Part shown: in pieces, positions 45,322 to 54,258 of the stretch | How positions within the stretch are numbered: position 1 is the first letter of the stretch | Layout of the letters: every line of letters begins with the position of its first letter | DNA from: Bombilactobacillus bombi | GTDB lineage: Bacteria; Bacillota; Bacilli; Lactobacillales; Lactobacillaceae | DNA: 64,000 nucleotides | Reading direction: 5' to 3' (one strand) | NCBI RefSeq assembly: GCF_964340835.1 | Contig: NZ_OZ204251.1 | Notes under the pieces: generated by a model | The model's input: the letters and a program-made list of their open reading frames with translations, nothing else | Told to the model about the DNA's origin: nothing | The model's database searches: none | Made by a program: the position numbers and the translations under genes

Positions 45322-46830
45322 ATGAAAAAATTTCGGCAATGGCTAACAGTTATATTAGCAACAGTTTTCTTTATTAGTAGTTTGGGTACTACTTTAGTAC
45401 AAGCAGCTGACAATAATGTTCCACCAGCTAATGATCAATATTTACAGAAAGTTAAAGACAAGGGAACTTTAGTTATGGGGACAAGTCCTGACTTTCCCCC
45501 TTATGAGTTTATGGCTCATGGTAAGTCCAAAATTGTAGGAATGGATGTCGCCATTGCCCAAAAAATCGCTCAAGATTTGGGTGTGAAGTTAGTTGTTAAG
45601 TCTATGGATTTTGATTCTTTACTGGTCGCTTTACAAACGGGCAAAATTGATATGGCCATGGCTGGGATGAGTAAGACAGCTAAACGGGCTCAGAGTGTTG
45701 ATTTCAGTGATGTTTATTTTCATGGTGGAATGTATATGGTTATCCATGAAGGTGACAAGGGTAAATATAAGACCTATAAAGATTTAGCCGGCCAAGGTGT
45801 TGGGGCACAAACAGGATCTATTCAATATAACTTAGTTAAAAATCAAGCTAAAAAGTCCACGTTAAAAGGTATGGATAAGATTACAGATTTAATTTTAGCT
45901 TTGCAAACGCACAAAGTAGCAGCCGTAGTCTTAGATCAGGCTTCAGCGGAGGCTTATGCGAATAATACCAATGGTTTAACGGCGGTAGATGCAAAATTCA
46001 AAATTAAAGTTCCGGGGACCGCTATTGCTTTTCCTAAAGGGGCACAGTCTTTAGTAAATGCAGCTAATCAATCCATTACAGAAATTAAAGCTAAAAATTT
46101 AATTAATAAAAAATATCTGCCTGAAGCAGGTAAGTATATGACTACCGGCAGTTTTAAAGCTAATAAAAATAAAAAAGCAGCAGCTAAATCTAGTAATTCA
46201 ATGTGGGCTTATAAAGACTTCTTTATTGCCGGTTTAGGCTATACCATCTTTATTTCAGCTATTTCAGTATTCTTCGGCTTTTTACTTGGGATTATTTTAG
46301 CTTTGATGCGGTTGAGTCATAGTAAGGTGGCAATTGGAATTGCTACAGCTTATATTGAATTTGTTCGGGGCACACCTTTAATGGTTCAATTATTGTTTGT
46401 TTACTTTGGTTTAGGGCTAGTTGTTAATATTCCTGCGCTTTTGTCCGGAATTATTGCGGTATCGTTGAATTCAGCGGCTTATGTGGCTGAGGTTATCCGT
46501 TCAGGTATTAATTCAATCCCAGTAGGACAAACCGAAGCTTCGCGTTCTTTAGGGATGTCCAGATCAATGACGATGAAATATATTATTTTGCCACAGGCAA
46601 TGAAGAATATTTGGCCGGCTTTGGGTAATGAATTTGTTTCTTTAATTAAGGAAAGTTCTATTGTTTCAGTTATTGGGGTAAAAGATTTAATTTATCAATC
46701 CAAAATTGTACAAGCTGATACTTATCGGGGTGTAATGCCATTAGTGATTACGATGATTTTGTACTTTATTATTACTTTTGGAATTTCACGGTTAATGAAA
46801 CACTTTGAAAGGAAGATGTCACATGAATAA
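45322..46830 (+). CDS. amino-acid ABC transporter, fused substrate-binding and permease protein
   Basis: The 502-residue fusion has a signal sequence (about 1-29, VQAAD), one SBP_bac_3 domain (MGTSPDFPPYEFMAHG to about residue 265) and a BPD_transp_1 permease domain from about residue 290 with the HisM/GlnP loop SLGMSRSMTMKYIILPQAMKN. This GlnPH/GlnP-like build is typical of lactic acid bacteria. The substrate is a polar amino acid (glutamine, arginine or similar); the Arg-rich leader peptide would favour arginine, but this is inference. Behind leader L2. Confidence 0.88.
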   Translation: MKKFRQWLTVILATVFFISSLGTTLVQAADNNVPPANDQYLQKVKDKGTLVMGTSPDFPPYEFMAHGKSKIVGMDVAIAQKIAQDLGVKLVVKSMDFDSLLVALQTGKIDMAMAGMSKTAKRAQSVDFSDVYFHGGMYMVIHEGDKGKYKTYKDLAGQGVGAQTGSIQYNLVKNQAKKSTLKGMDKITDLILALQTHKVAAVVLDQASAEAYANNTNGLTAVDAKFKIKVPGTAIAFPKGAQSLVNAANQSITEIKAKNLINKKYLPEAGKYMTTGSFKANKNKKAAAKSSNSMWAYKDFFIAGLGYTIFISAISVFFGFLLGIILALMRLSHSKVAIGIATAYIEFVRGTPLMVQLLFVYFGLGLVVNIPALLSGIIAVSLNSAAYVAEVIRSGINSIPVGQTEASRSLGMSRSMTMKYIILPQAMKNIWPALGNEFVSLIKESSIVSVIGVKDLIYQSKIVQADTYRGVMPLVITMILYFIITFGISRLMKHFERKMSHE

Positions 46831-47584
46831 TAATGAAGAAAAAGCAACACCAGTGATTGCAGTTGAACACTTAAAGAAAACTTTTGGCAAAAATGAAGTA
46901 TTAAAAGATATCAGTGAAAATGTTTATGATGGGCAAGTAATTTGTTTAATTGGACCTTCTGGTGCCGGCAAAAGTACCTTTTTAAGATGTTTGAATCTTC
47001 TCGATAAACCCACTGCTGGGAAAGTCTTTTTTGAAGGCGATGAATTGACGGCTTTAGATGACCAAAATTTAGATCAATTGCGGCAACAAATGGGAATGGT
47101 ATTTCAGAATTTTAATCTGTTTCCACATAAAAGTGTCTTAGAAAATTTAAAACTGGCCCCGATGAAAGTTAAAGGGATGACGGAAGAGGACGCAACTCAA
47201 TTAGCGCAAAAATTACTCCAACAAGTTGGTTTGGCAGACAAGGCAGAAGCTTTTCCTAATAACTTGTCAGGAGGACAACAACAACGGGTTGCCATTGCGC
47301 GGGCTTTGGCGATGAATCCCAAGGTTATGCTTTTTGATGAGCCAACTTCTGCTTTGGATCCCGAAATGGTTGGTGAAGTTTTAAAGGTTATGCAAGATTT
47401 GGCCACTGAGGGAATGACCATGGTGGTAGTAACTCATGAAATGGGCTTTGCAAAGAATGTTGCCAACCAAGTTTGGTTTATGGCTGATGGCTATATTCAA
47501 GAAACTAATTCCCCGCAAGAATTTTTTGCTCATCCACAAACGGAACGGGCACAAGACTTTTTAGCAAAGATTTTGGAAGCTTAG
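46823..47584 (+). CDS. amino-acid ABC transporter ATP-binding protein (GlnQ/ArtM type)
   Basis: The 253-residue ATPase has Walker A GPSGAGKST, FQNFNLFPHKSVLENL, signature NLSGGQQQRVAIARAL and Walker B VMLFDEPTSALDPE, the pattern of polar amino-acid transporters. ATG 46823 is the start (AAAGGAAG upstream); it overlaps the fusion gene by eight bases. It energises that transporter. Confidence 0.92.
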   Translation: MNNNEEKATPVIAVEHLKKTFGKNEVLKDISENVYDGQVICLIGPSGAGKSTFLRCLNLLDKPTAGKVFFEGDELTALDDQNLDQLRQQMGMVFQNFNLFPHKSVLENLKLAPMKVKGMTEEDATQLAQKLLQQVGLADKAEAFPNNLSGGQQQRVAIARALAMNPKVMLFDEPTSALDPEMVGEVLKVMQDLATEGMTMVVVTHEMGFAKNVANQVWFMADGYIQETNSPQEFFAHPQTERAQDFLAKILEA

Positions 47585-47593
47585 GGGGTTAAT

Positions 47594-48745
47594 ATGGAAA
47601 AAACACGAGCTCTAAAAATTTTATCAGATTTAATTGCGATTCCTTCAATTAATGACCAAGAAGCACAAGTGGCTGATTATTTAGCTGATTTATTCGCGGG
47701 TTATCCAGCACAGATTCAACGTGTCCGTTATGCACCTGGACGTGACAATTTAGTAGTGACTATTGGTGATCATGGTCCCTTGTTAGGTTTTTCTGGGCAT
47801 GAAGATGTAGTAGCTGTTGATTCTAGTAAAGATTGGGATTATCCACCCTTTACTGCCACTATGAAAGATGGCAAGATTTATGGGCGAGGTGCTAGTGATA
47901 TGAAGTCGGGCTTAGCTGCCATGGTAGTGGCAATGTTAGATTTGCTAGATGGTAAACAACCTTTAGACGGACGGATTCGTTTATTAGCTTCTGTCGGTGA
48001 AGAAACCGGTGAATATGGAGCTGCACAATTGACCGAAGCTGGTTATGCTAGTGAATTACAAGGCTTAGTGATTGGCGAACCTACTGATTTACACATTCGA
48101 GTGACTCACAAGGGAGTTATTGATTATAGAGTGGAATCACTAGGTAAAAGTGTGCATTCTTCGCAGCCTAGTTTAGGTAAAAACGCAATTTTACCATTAG
48201 TAGAGTTTGTGCATCAGGCGCAAATAACTTTAAGTCAAGATAATCAAGTAGATGAAATCTTAGGTTCATTAACCCATGTAGTGAGTCAAATCCAAGGAGG
48301 TGCACAAATTAATACTGTGCCAGCACATGCCTGGTTAACAGGAAATATTAGGACCATTCCCGCTTATCCCAATGAGTTAGTAATGCAGCAATTAGATGAC
48401 ATTGTGCACTACTTAAACTCACAAGGAGCACAATTAAAGATTACTTATAGTTATCCCGAACCGCCATTGCCAAACCAAGGGCAAACCGCACTAGCACAAT
48501 TAGCTAGTCAAGTTTTGCAAGAACAATTTCAATTGCAAGGTGATTTGACAGCAGGCATGGGTGCTACAGATGCTTCTGAATATCATCATGTCCCTAATTT
48601 ACCGATTATTATTGTGGGACCAGCTGATGGTACAACGGATCATCAACCTAACGAATTTGTTTCTATTGATAAATATTTATTAGGATGTAAATTTTATGAA
48701 AAATTTGCCCGCGCTTTTTGGCAAAAATTCACTGTAAATCATTAA
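47594..48745 (+). CDS. M20-family metallopeptidase/deacylase (ArgE/DapE/ACY1-like)
   Basis: The 383-residue protein has metal ligands in SGHEDVVAVD, GRGASDMKSGLAAMV and SVGEETGEYGA, plus a dimerisation domain (THKGVIDYRV). It removes acyl or amino-acid groups from N-acylated amino acids or peptides. It sits ten bases behind the amino-acid ABC operon, so it may process an imported substrate or be a desuccinylase for lysine synthesis; sequence cannot decide. GGGGG precedes the ATG, a terminator follows. Confidence 0.82.
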   Translation: MEKTRALKILSDLIAIPSINDQEAQVADYLADLFAGYPAQIQRVRYAPGRDNLVVTIGDHGPLLGFSGHEDVVAVDSSKDWDYPPFTATMKDGKIYGRGASDMKSGLAAMVVAMLDLLDGKQPLDGRIRLLASVGEETGEYGAAQLTEAGYASELQGLVIGEPTDLHIRVTHKGVIDYRVESLGKSVHSSQPSLGKNAILPLVEFVHQAQITLSQDNQVDEILGSLTHVVSQIQGGAQINTVPAHAWLTGNIRTIPAYPNELVMQQLDDIVHYLNSQGAQLKITYSYPEPPLPNQGQTALAQLASQVLQEQFQLQGDLTAGMGATDASEYHHVPNLPIIIVGPADGTTDHQPNEFVSIDKYLLGCKFYEKFARAFWQKFTVNH

Positions 48746-48753
48746 CAAATCCT

Positions 48754-48786
48754 AAAAACAGCCGGTTTAGCGGGCTGTTTTTTTAT
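48754..48786 (+). terminator. terminator of the second ABC operon
   Basis: AAAAACAGCC (48754-48763) pairs with GGCTGTTTTT (48773-48782), then more T. Confidence 0.85.
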
Positions 48787-48967
48787 TTTTTGTATAAGGG
48801 GAATTATTTAAGAAAAAAATATTTATTTATTAAGTTTTTATAATGATATAATAGATTTAAAGTGACTTTAAAATAATAAAGATGTCTTTTTAATAAAGCA
48901 ATCTCTGTAGTTTTAAATATAAATTTTTTATTTCAAAAATTATTTTAGAGTTATGAGGAGGTTCATT

Positions 48968-51865
48968 ATGTCAGATGAACGACCGCGAACTACTAATTAT
49001 AATCATCTTATCATGACTAATTGGTCAGTTTCTCTCCCAAAAATACTTTCCTCATTGATAATGATGAAATCTGATTTTTGGAAGTTTTTTTTCCTTTTAA
49101 TAGGGCTCTTCGTATATTATTGGTGTCCTGTTTCAAATATTGTTGTGAAAGCACAAGTACAATCTGATTCGTCTATCATAATTGCTACTGATAAAACTTT
49201 ACCTACTATTAGTCAATTAACCCAATTGCCCAAAACACAACCGTCAATCTCGGTACTTACTACTTTAACTAAACCAATTCCGATAGCTCGATTAGTCCGA
49301 GCCACTCCGGCTAGTGGTCCAGGCTGGTCGCTTGATGATAAAGGCATATTAACAATAACCAATGCCTTAAAACAACCAACTAATATCAATAATAAAGAAT
49401 CGTGGCCTTGGAAAGACCATCTGGAAGAGATTACACAAGTAAATATTAAAGATAAAATTACTAACTTTACCAATACTTCATATATGTTTTCAGGAATGAC
49501 AAATTTAACGTCAATATCAGGATTGGATAAGTTAGATGTTTCTAATGTGACAGATCTTCGTAGTATGTTTAGTAGTGATAAAAGTTTAACAACTCTAGAT
49601 TTAGCTGGATTTAAGGTGGATAAAGTTGTTAATTTTGATTATCTGTTTTCCGGCTGTGATGCTTTAACTGAGATTAAAGGTCTAGATCAGTGGCAAACTC
49701 CTGCAGCTGAGTCGATGGTCGCAATGTTTCAAAAATGTCCGCTGTTAAAGACGTTGGATTTAAGTCATTTCTACAGTCCAAATGCCTCTTCTAAATTGTT
49801 AGAAATCAGAAATATGTTTGATCAAGATGAATCTTTACAAACAATTAATGTTAGCAACTTTGATGTTTCCCATGTTCAAAATTTCCATGCAGTTTTTAAT
49901 GGTTGTAAAGCAGTAACTACAATCGAGGGCATAGAAAATTGGAATACTCAAAATGTTCTTGATATGTCGAATATGTTTTCTTATGATCGAGCTATCATTA
50001 ATCTTAATGTTTCCAAATGGGATGTTTCACAAGTCACTAATTTCAGTACAATGTTTGCTAGTTGCAATAAGTTAGAGCTTATCATAGGCTTAGACCAATG
50101 GAAGACCCCCAATGCCGAAAACATGTCTTATATGTTTGCTAATGATGAATCTTTACAAAGCTTGGATGTTTCCCAATTTCAAGTAAATAAGGTGACCGAT
50201 TTTAGTCAAATGTTTACTGGTTGTAGTAAATTAACGGCAATTGATGGTCTAGATAAAGATAATTGGACTACTTCTGCTGCTCAAGATATGAATAATATGT
50301 TTTCTTATGATTCGAACTTGGGGGAATTAGATTTAACTAATTTTGATGTTTCCAATGTCACAGATATGAGTTTAATGTTTGCAGGGGATAGTGCTTTAAC
50401 AGTAGTGAATACGAAGGGCTTTGATGCGAAAAATATTAAAGATTTTAGTAAGATGTTTTATGCCTGCAATAAGCTAAAGGAAATTACAGGAATTAAAAAT
50501 TGGAAAACTCCTAGTGCTGAGAATATGTCTTATATGTTTGCTTATGATAGCAACTTAAAAAGTTTAAATTTGCAAGGCTTTGATATTTCTAAGGTCAATA
50601 ATACCTTGTCAACTTCTTCGGGTACACAAACAGAAATCACTAGAGGATTGCGTTACATGTTTTTTGGTTGTGAGAATTTGGTTTCAATTACAGGAACTGA
50701 TCAATGGAATGCTGCTAAGGTGGCTGATGTGGAAGGAATGTTTGGCTCCTGTAAAAAGCTTCAAAACCTCGATTTGTCCAGCTTTAACGGTGCTCAAATT
50801 ACTAATATGAAGTCCATGTTTGCTTACGATGACGATTTAGAAGCGGTCACCACTAAAGATATAGATGTGTCTAATGTAACTGATTTTAGCTTGATGTTTG
50901 CAAGTTGTCGTCATTTACAAGAAGTGCAGGGAATAGAAAATTGGCATATGAAAAACGCCACGACAATCGAAGGGATGTTTATTTATGATGGTAACTTACA
51001 AAAAGCCACTTTAAATAATGATGATTCGGATAAATTAATAAATGCTAAGCAAGCTTTATTGGGCTGTAATAATTTACAAACTTTAGATTTAAGTCATTTA
51101 AATTTACGGCAGGCAGATAATGACAGTATGCTTGCATATGATAATAGTTTGTGGAAGATGACTTTGGGAACTAATGTGGTTTTAAGTCCAACTGCTAAAT
51201 CACAAAACAGTGTGACCTTGAGTGAAGTTCCTGTAAATAGTGATTTTCCATCGCTGTTTCCTGATGATGAAACTGGGAATGATCATACTGAATTAAATCA
51301 TAGTTATATTACCGCTAGTACTGGTAAATGGCAGGAAATAAAATCCAATGAAAAAGAAATAAATCCGAGTGGGGATACTCATTCATCTTATGATTTGACG
51401 TACTTTGTTTATGGAAGTTCTAAACATCCCACTCAGATTAGAACTTGGATTTGGCAACCAATTGCGGCGGGGTTAAGCTTGGTTGAATATCCACAAAAAT
51501 TTGATTTGAAAGCGACATTAACTAATAGTGTTAATTACGAATTTGATAACGGTCAAAGCCAAACTTATAAAGTCTTAGATCGCCGTTATGGCCATAATGG
51601 TAAATTTTGGCAAGTAATGGCAGCTGCCACTGATTTGAAGACTGATCAGGATATATTATCTGCCCATATTGTTTTGTATGATAGCAATAAGGCCATAACT
51701 TTAACAAAGTCACCACAAGTTATTTATAGTACTACCAGTAATTCAGGAATTGATTATCCGTGGACTTATAAAGCTAAGTTAAATTTAAATACTGTGTATC
51801 CTTGGCTGCATTATGGTAAGCAATACCATAGTACTATTACTTACACCTTGAAAGATGCACCTTAA
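48968..51865 (+). CDS. BspA/DUF285-type repeat surface protein with WxL-like C-terminal domain
   Basis: The 965-residue protein has an extended N-terminus with a hydrophobic export segment (about residues 37-60, FFFLLIGLFVYYW), then about 15 repeats of 20-25 residues of the DUF285/BspA kind (for example NVTDMSLMFAGDSALTVV and AENMSYMFAYDSNLKSLNL). The last 160 residues resemble a WxL wall-binding domain: FWQVMAAATDL takes the place of the first W-x-L and the end STITYTLKDAP matches the usual TWTLxDAP with Tyr for Trp. No LPxTG is present. It probably sits on peptidoglycan non-covalently and mediates adhesion. Start ATG 48968 follows AGGAGG. Confidence 0.82.
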   Translation: MSDERPRTTNYNHLIMTNWSVSLPKILSSLIMMKSDFWKFFFLLIGLFVYYWCPVSNIVVKAQVQSDSSIIIATDKTLPTISQLTQLPKTQPSISVLTTLTKPIPIARLVRATPASGPGWSLDDKGILTITNALKQPTNINNKESWPWKDHLEEITQVNIKDKITNFTNTSYMFSGMTNLTSISGLDKLDVSNVTDLRSMFSSDKSLTTLDLAGFKVDKVVNFDYLFSGCDALTEIKGLDQWQTPAAESMVAMFQKCPLLKTLDLSHFYSPNASSKLLEIRNMFDQDESLQTINVSNFDVSHVQNFHAVFNGCKAVTTIEGIENWNTQNVLDMSNMFSYDRAIINLNVSKWDVSQVTNFSTMFASCNKLELIIGLDQWKTPNAENMSYMFANDESLQSLDVSQFQVNKVTDFSQMFTGCSKLTAIDGLDKDNWTTSAAQDMNNMFSYDSNLGELDLTNFDVSNVTDMSLMFAGDSALTVVNTKGFDAKNIKDFSKMFYACNKLKEITGIKNWKTPSAENMSYMFAYDSNLKSLNLQGFDISKVNNTLSTSSGTQTEITRGLRYMFFGCENLVSITGTDQWNAAKVADVEGMFGSCKKLQNLDLSSFNGAQITNMKSMFAYDDDLEAVTTKDIDVSNVTDFSLMFASCRHLQEVQGIENWHMKNATTIEGMFIYDGNLQKATLNNDDSDKLINAKQALLGCNNLQTLDLSHLNLRQADNDSMLAYDNSLWKMTLGTNVVLSPTAKSQNSVTLSEVPVNSDFPSLFPDDETGNDHTELNHSYITASTGKWQEIKSNEKEINPSGDTHSSYDLTYFVYGSSKHPTQIRTWIWQPIAAGLSLVEYPQKFDLKATLTNSVNYEFDNGQSQTYKVLDRRYGHNGKFWQVMAAATDLKTDQDILSAHIVLYDSNKAITLTKSPQVIYSTTSNSGIDYPWTYKAKLNLNTVYPWLHYGKQYHSTITYTLKDAP

Positions 51866-51866
51866 T

Positions 51867-51919
51867 AAAACGTTCTAACAGATTATAAATATATATAATT
51901 GTTAGAGCGTTTTTTTTTG
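51867..51919 (+). terminator. terminator of the surface protein gene
   Basis: AAAACGTTCTAACA (51867-51880) pairs with TGTTAGAGCGTTTT (51900-51913) with one mismatch; a T run follows. Confidence 0.8.
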
Positions 51920-51930
51920 AAAAAAATTAA

Positions 51931-51958
51931 TTGACAATTTTTGAATTCCTGTTAGAAT
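51931..51958 (+). promoter_or_regulatory. promoter of the panE operon
   Basis: TTGACA (51931-51936), 16-base spacer, TAGAAT (51953-51958). Confidence 0.7.
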
Positions 51959-51990
51959 TTAATTTAAATTAAATTAAAGATAATTAATAA

Positions 51991-52024
51991 AAACTCATTA
52001 TAATTGGCGTTTAATAATGAGTTT
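51991..52024 (+). promoter_or_regulatory. inverted repeat in the panE 5' region
   Basis: AAACTCATTAT (51991-52001) and ATAATGAGTTT (52014-52024) are perfect 11-bp arms around 12 bases, some 30 bases behind the -10 and without a T tail. Operator or UTR hairpin. Confidence 0.55.
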
Positions 52025-52084
52025 ACCAAATTATCATCTTGTATATCATATTAAGATTAAATGATAAATATGGAGGAATAACAA

Positions 52085-53023
52085 ATGAAAATTGCAATTG
52101 TTGGTGTTGGGGCCATGGGCAGTCGCTTTGCTTTAATGTTAAAGCATAGCGGCAATGAGGTTACTCTAATTGATGGTTGGCAACCCAATGTAGAAGCCAT
52201 TAAAGCACATGGTTTACAAGCAGACTTTAATGGTAAACATGTCCAAAGCAAAATGCCAATTTATGCCTTAGATGAAGTAGATCAATTACAGGATTACCAA
52301 CCTGATTTAATTATTGCTTTTACTAAGTCGAATCAACTAGATGAAGCTTTTCAAAAAGCCCAATCTTTGATTAGTCCACAAACTTATGTCTTATGTTTAT
52401 TAAATGGTATGGGCCATGAAGAAATTTTAAAAAAATATGTGTCCGAAGAGCATTTAATTTTGGGTATTACGATGTGGACAGCAGGACTAGCAGGACCAGG
52501 CCAAGCAACTTTATTTGGTAATGGCAATGTTGAATTACAAAATTTTGCTGCTGTGGATAAAGATTTTGCTGTAGAAGTCGAACAAGTTTTTGCCGCTGCC
52601 GGCTTAAATCCTAAATATAGTGATAATGTCAGCTATTCCATTTGGCGTAAAGCTTGTGTTAATGGAACTTTGAATACGCTTTGTTCCATTTTAGATTGCA
52701 ACATTGGTGAATTAGGTCAAACTAAAGAATCTGAGGCGTTATTAAAAACGATTATTGCCGAATTTGCCGCTGTAGCCGCTCATGAAGGCATTGACTTAGA
52801 CCAAGCAGAAGTTTTTGAGCATGTAGCGGAAACTTTTACTGCTGATATTGCGGATCATTATCCTTCTATGTATCAAGATTTAATTAAGAACCATCGTAAC
52901 ACTGAAATTGATTTTATTAATGGAGCTGTTTGGCGCAGGGGACAAGAATATGGTATCGCGACTCCCTACTGTGCCTTAATTACACAACTTATCCATGCTA
53001 AGGAGCAGTTGTTGAATAAATAA
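52085..53023 (+). CDS. panE: ketopantoate reductase family protein (PanE/ApbA)
   Basis: The 312-residue protein has the Rossmann motif IVGVGAMGSRFA, IAFTKSNQLDEA and the C-terminal helical part with WRKACVNGTLNTLCSI holding the catalytic Lys. The family reduces ketopantoate to pantoate; some members in lactic acid bacteria reduce other 2-oxo acids. No panB or panC neighbours are present. It is followed 12 bases later by an EIIC-like membrane protein, so both are probably cotranscribed. The start is behind GGAGG. Confidence 0.82.
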   Translation: MKIAIVGVGAMGSRFALMLKHSGNEVTLIDGWQPNVEAIKAHGLQADFNGKHVQSKMPIYALDEVDQLQDYQPDLIIAFTKSNQLDEAFQKAQSLISPQTYVLCLLNGMGHEEILKKYVSEEHLILGITMWTAGLAGPGQATLFGNGNVELQNFAAVDKDFAVEVEQVFAAAGLNPKYSDNVSYSIWRKACVNGTLNTLCSILDCNIGELGQTKESEALLKTIIAEFAAVAAHEGIDLDQAEVFEHVAETFTADIADHYPSMYQDLIKNHRNTEIDFINGAVWRRGQEYGIATPYCALITQLIHAKEQLLNK

Positions 53024-53034
53024 GGAGATTAATT

Positions 53035-54123
53035 ATGAATGCAACCACGGCGTCACCACAACATAATGTTAAAACTTTTTTTAATAATATATTGGCAGGA
53101 ACTGCCACTGGGATTATTGTTGGACTAATTCCTAATGCTGTTGTTTCTGCTATTTTAAAGTTATTTGGTAATAGTGCTTGGGTTTTATCTTTAAATCAAG
53201 TTTTGGTTATTTTTCAATGCGCAACGCCGTTATTGATTGGTGCTTTGATTGCATATCAGTTTAAATTAACTCCAGTAGATATTGCTACAGTAGCTGCAGC
53301 TGCCTATGTGGGTTCCGGGGTTACTAAATTTAATCCAGCAATTGTCAATCCAGCAAATAAGGTTCCAGGAGTTTACGTTTCTGCTGGAACTGGTGATTTA
53401 ATTAACACGATGATTACGGCCGCTTTGGCTGTTTGGATGACGTTGATTATTGGGGACAAATTAGGCTCGGTTAAAATTGTGTTAGGTCCAATCTTAATTG
53501 GGGGTGGCGCGAGTTGGATAGGTTATTTGATCTTACCTTTTATTGCCAAAATCACCACTTGGATTGGAGATTTAATTAATTCTTTTACTAACTTTCAACC
53601 TATTGTTATGTGTATTTTGATTGCTTGTATGTTTGCGTTGTTAATTATTACACCGATTTCCACAGTAGCGATTGGTATGGCTATCCAGTTAAATGGTATT
53701 TCTGCTGGGGCTGCAGCTATGGGAGTGGCTGCTACTACGATTGTCTTAGTGGTGCATTCTTGGAGAACTAATAAATCTGGAGTGACGTTGGCAGTGGCTT
53801 TGGGAGCAATGAAAATGATGATTCCTAATCTATTTCGTTATCCAATCATCTTATTACCCGTTATGACAACAGCTATTATTTCTGCGATTCCAGTCGCACT
53901 TTTGCAAGTTGCTGGTACTCCGGCTTCAGCTGGATTTGGTTTAGTTGGCTTAGTTGGACCTCTGGCTTCTTTAGATGTTGGTAAAATGAGCATTAATCTC
54001 TTTACGGCAGTGATTGTGTGGTTCGTTATACCTATTATTGGTGCTTTGGTAAGCCGTTTTGTATATAGCAAAGTATTGCATCTTTATGATGAAAAACAAG
54101 CTTTTGCTTATTTAGGTGAATAA
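53035..54123 (+). CDS. orphan EIIC-like membrane protein (PTS_EIIC_2 family)
   Basis: The 362-residue protein has about 9-10 hydrophobic segments and resembles the PTS_EIIC_2 family: LSLNQVLVIFQCATPLLIG, YVGSGVTKFNPAIVNP and ASAGFGLVGLVGPLA. No EIIA or EIIB domain is fused or encoded nearby, so it is probably not a normal phosphotransferase permease; it could carry a small acid or vitamin precursor used by the PanE-like partner. This link is inferred from the 12-base spacing. Confidence 0.72.
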   Translation: MNATTASPQHNVKTFFNNILAGTATGIIVGLIPNAVVSAILKLFGNSAWVLSLNQVLVIFQCATPLLIGALIAYQFKLTPVDIATVAAAAYVGSGVTKFNPAIVNPANKVPGVYVSAGTGDLINTMITAALAVWMTLIIGDKLGSVKIVLGPILIGGGASWIGYLILPFIAKITTWIGDLINSFTNFQPIVMCILIACMFALLIITPISTVAIGMAIQLNGISAGAAAMGVAATTIVLVVHSWRTNKSGVTLAVALGAMKMMIPNLFRYPIILLPVMTTAIISAIPVALLQVAGTPASAGFGLVGLVGPLASLDVGKMSINLFTAVIVWFVIPIIGALVSRFVYSKVLHLYDEKQAFAYLGE

Positions 54124-54135
54124 AATTTTAATACT

Positions 54136-54171
54136 AATTGTGATGCTCATTGGAGATCACAATTTTTTTGT
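54136..54171 (+). terminator. terminator after the EIIC-like gene
   Basis: AATTGTGAT (54136-54144) and ATCACAATT (54156-54164) are perfect complements, followed by TTTTT. Confidence 0.8.
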
Positions 54172-54215
54172 GAGCTGATTAGAGTCTTTATATATCCGAT
54201 TTTAAAAAAGTAGAG

Positions 54216-54240
54216 TAAAATGTTGTTGTAAGCGCTTATT
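54216..54240 (+). promoter_or_regulatory. probable -10 and cre (CcpA) site before lplA
   Basis: TAAAAT (54216-54221) is followed by TGTAAGCGCTTATT (54227-54240), a palindromic cre-like site with 12 of 14 matches to TGWAANCGNTNWCA. Its place behind the -10 fits repression by CcpA when a good carbon source is present. No clear -35 was seen. Confidence 0.65.
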
Positions 54241-54258
54241 TATCAAGGAGGTAAAGTT

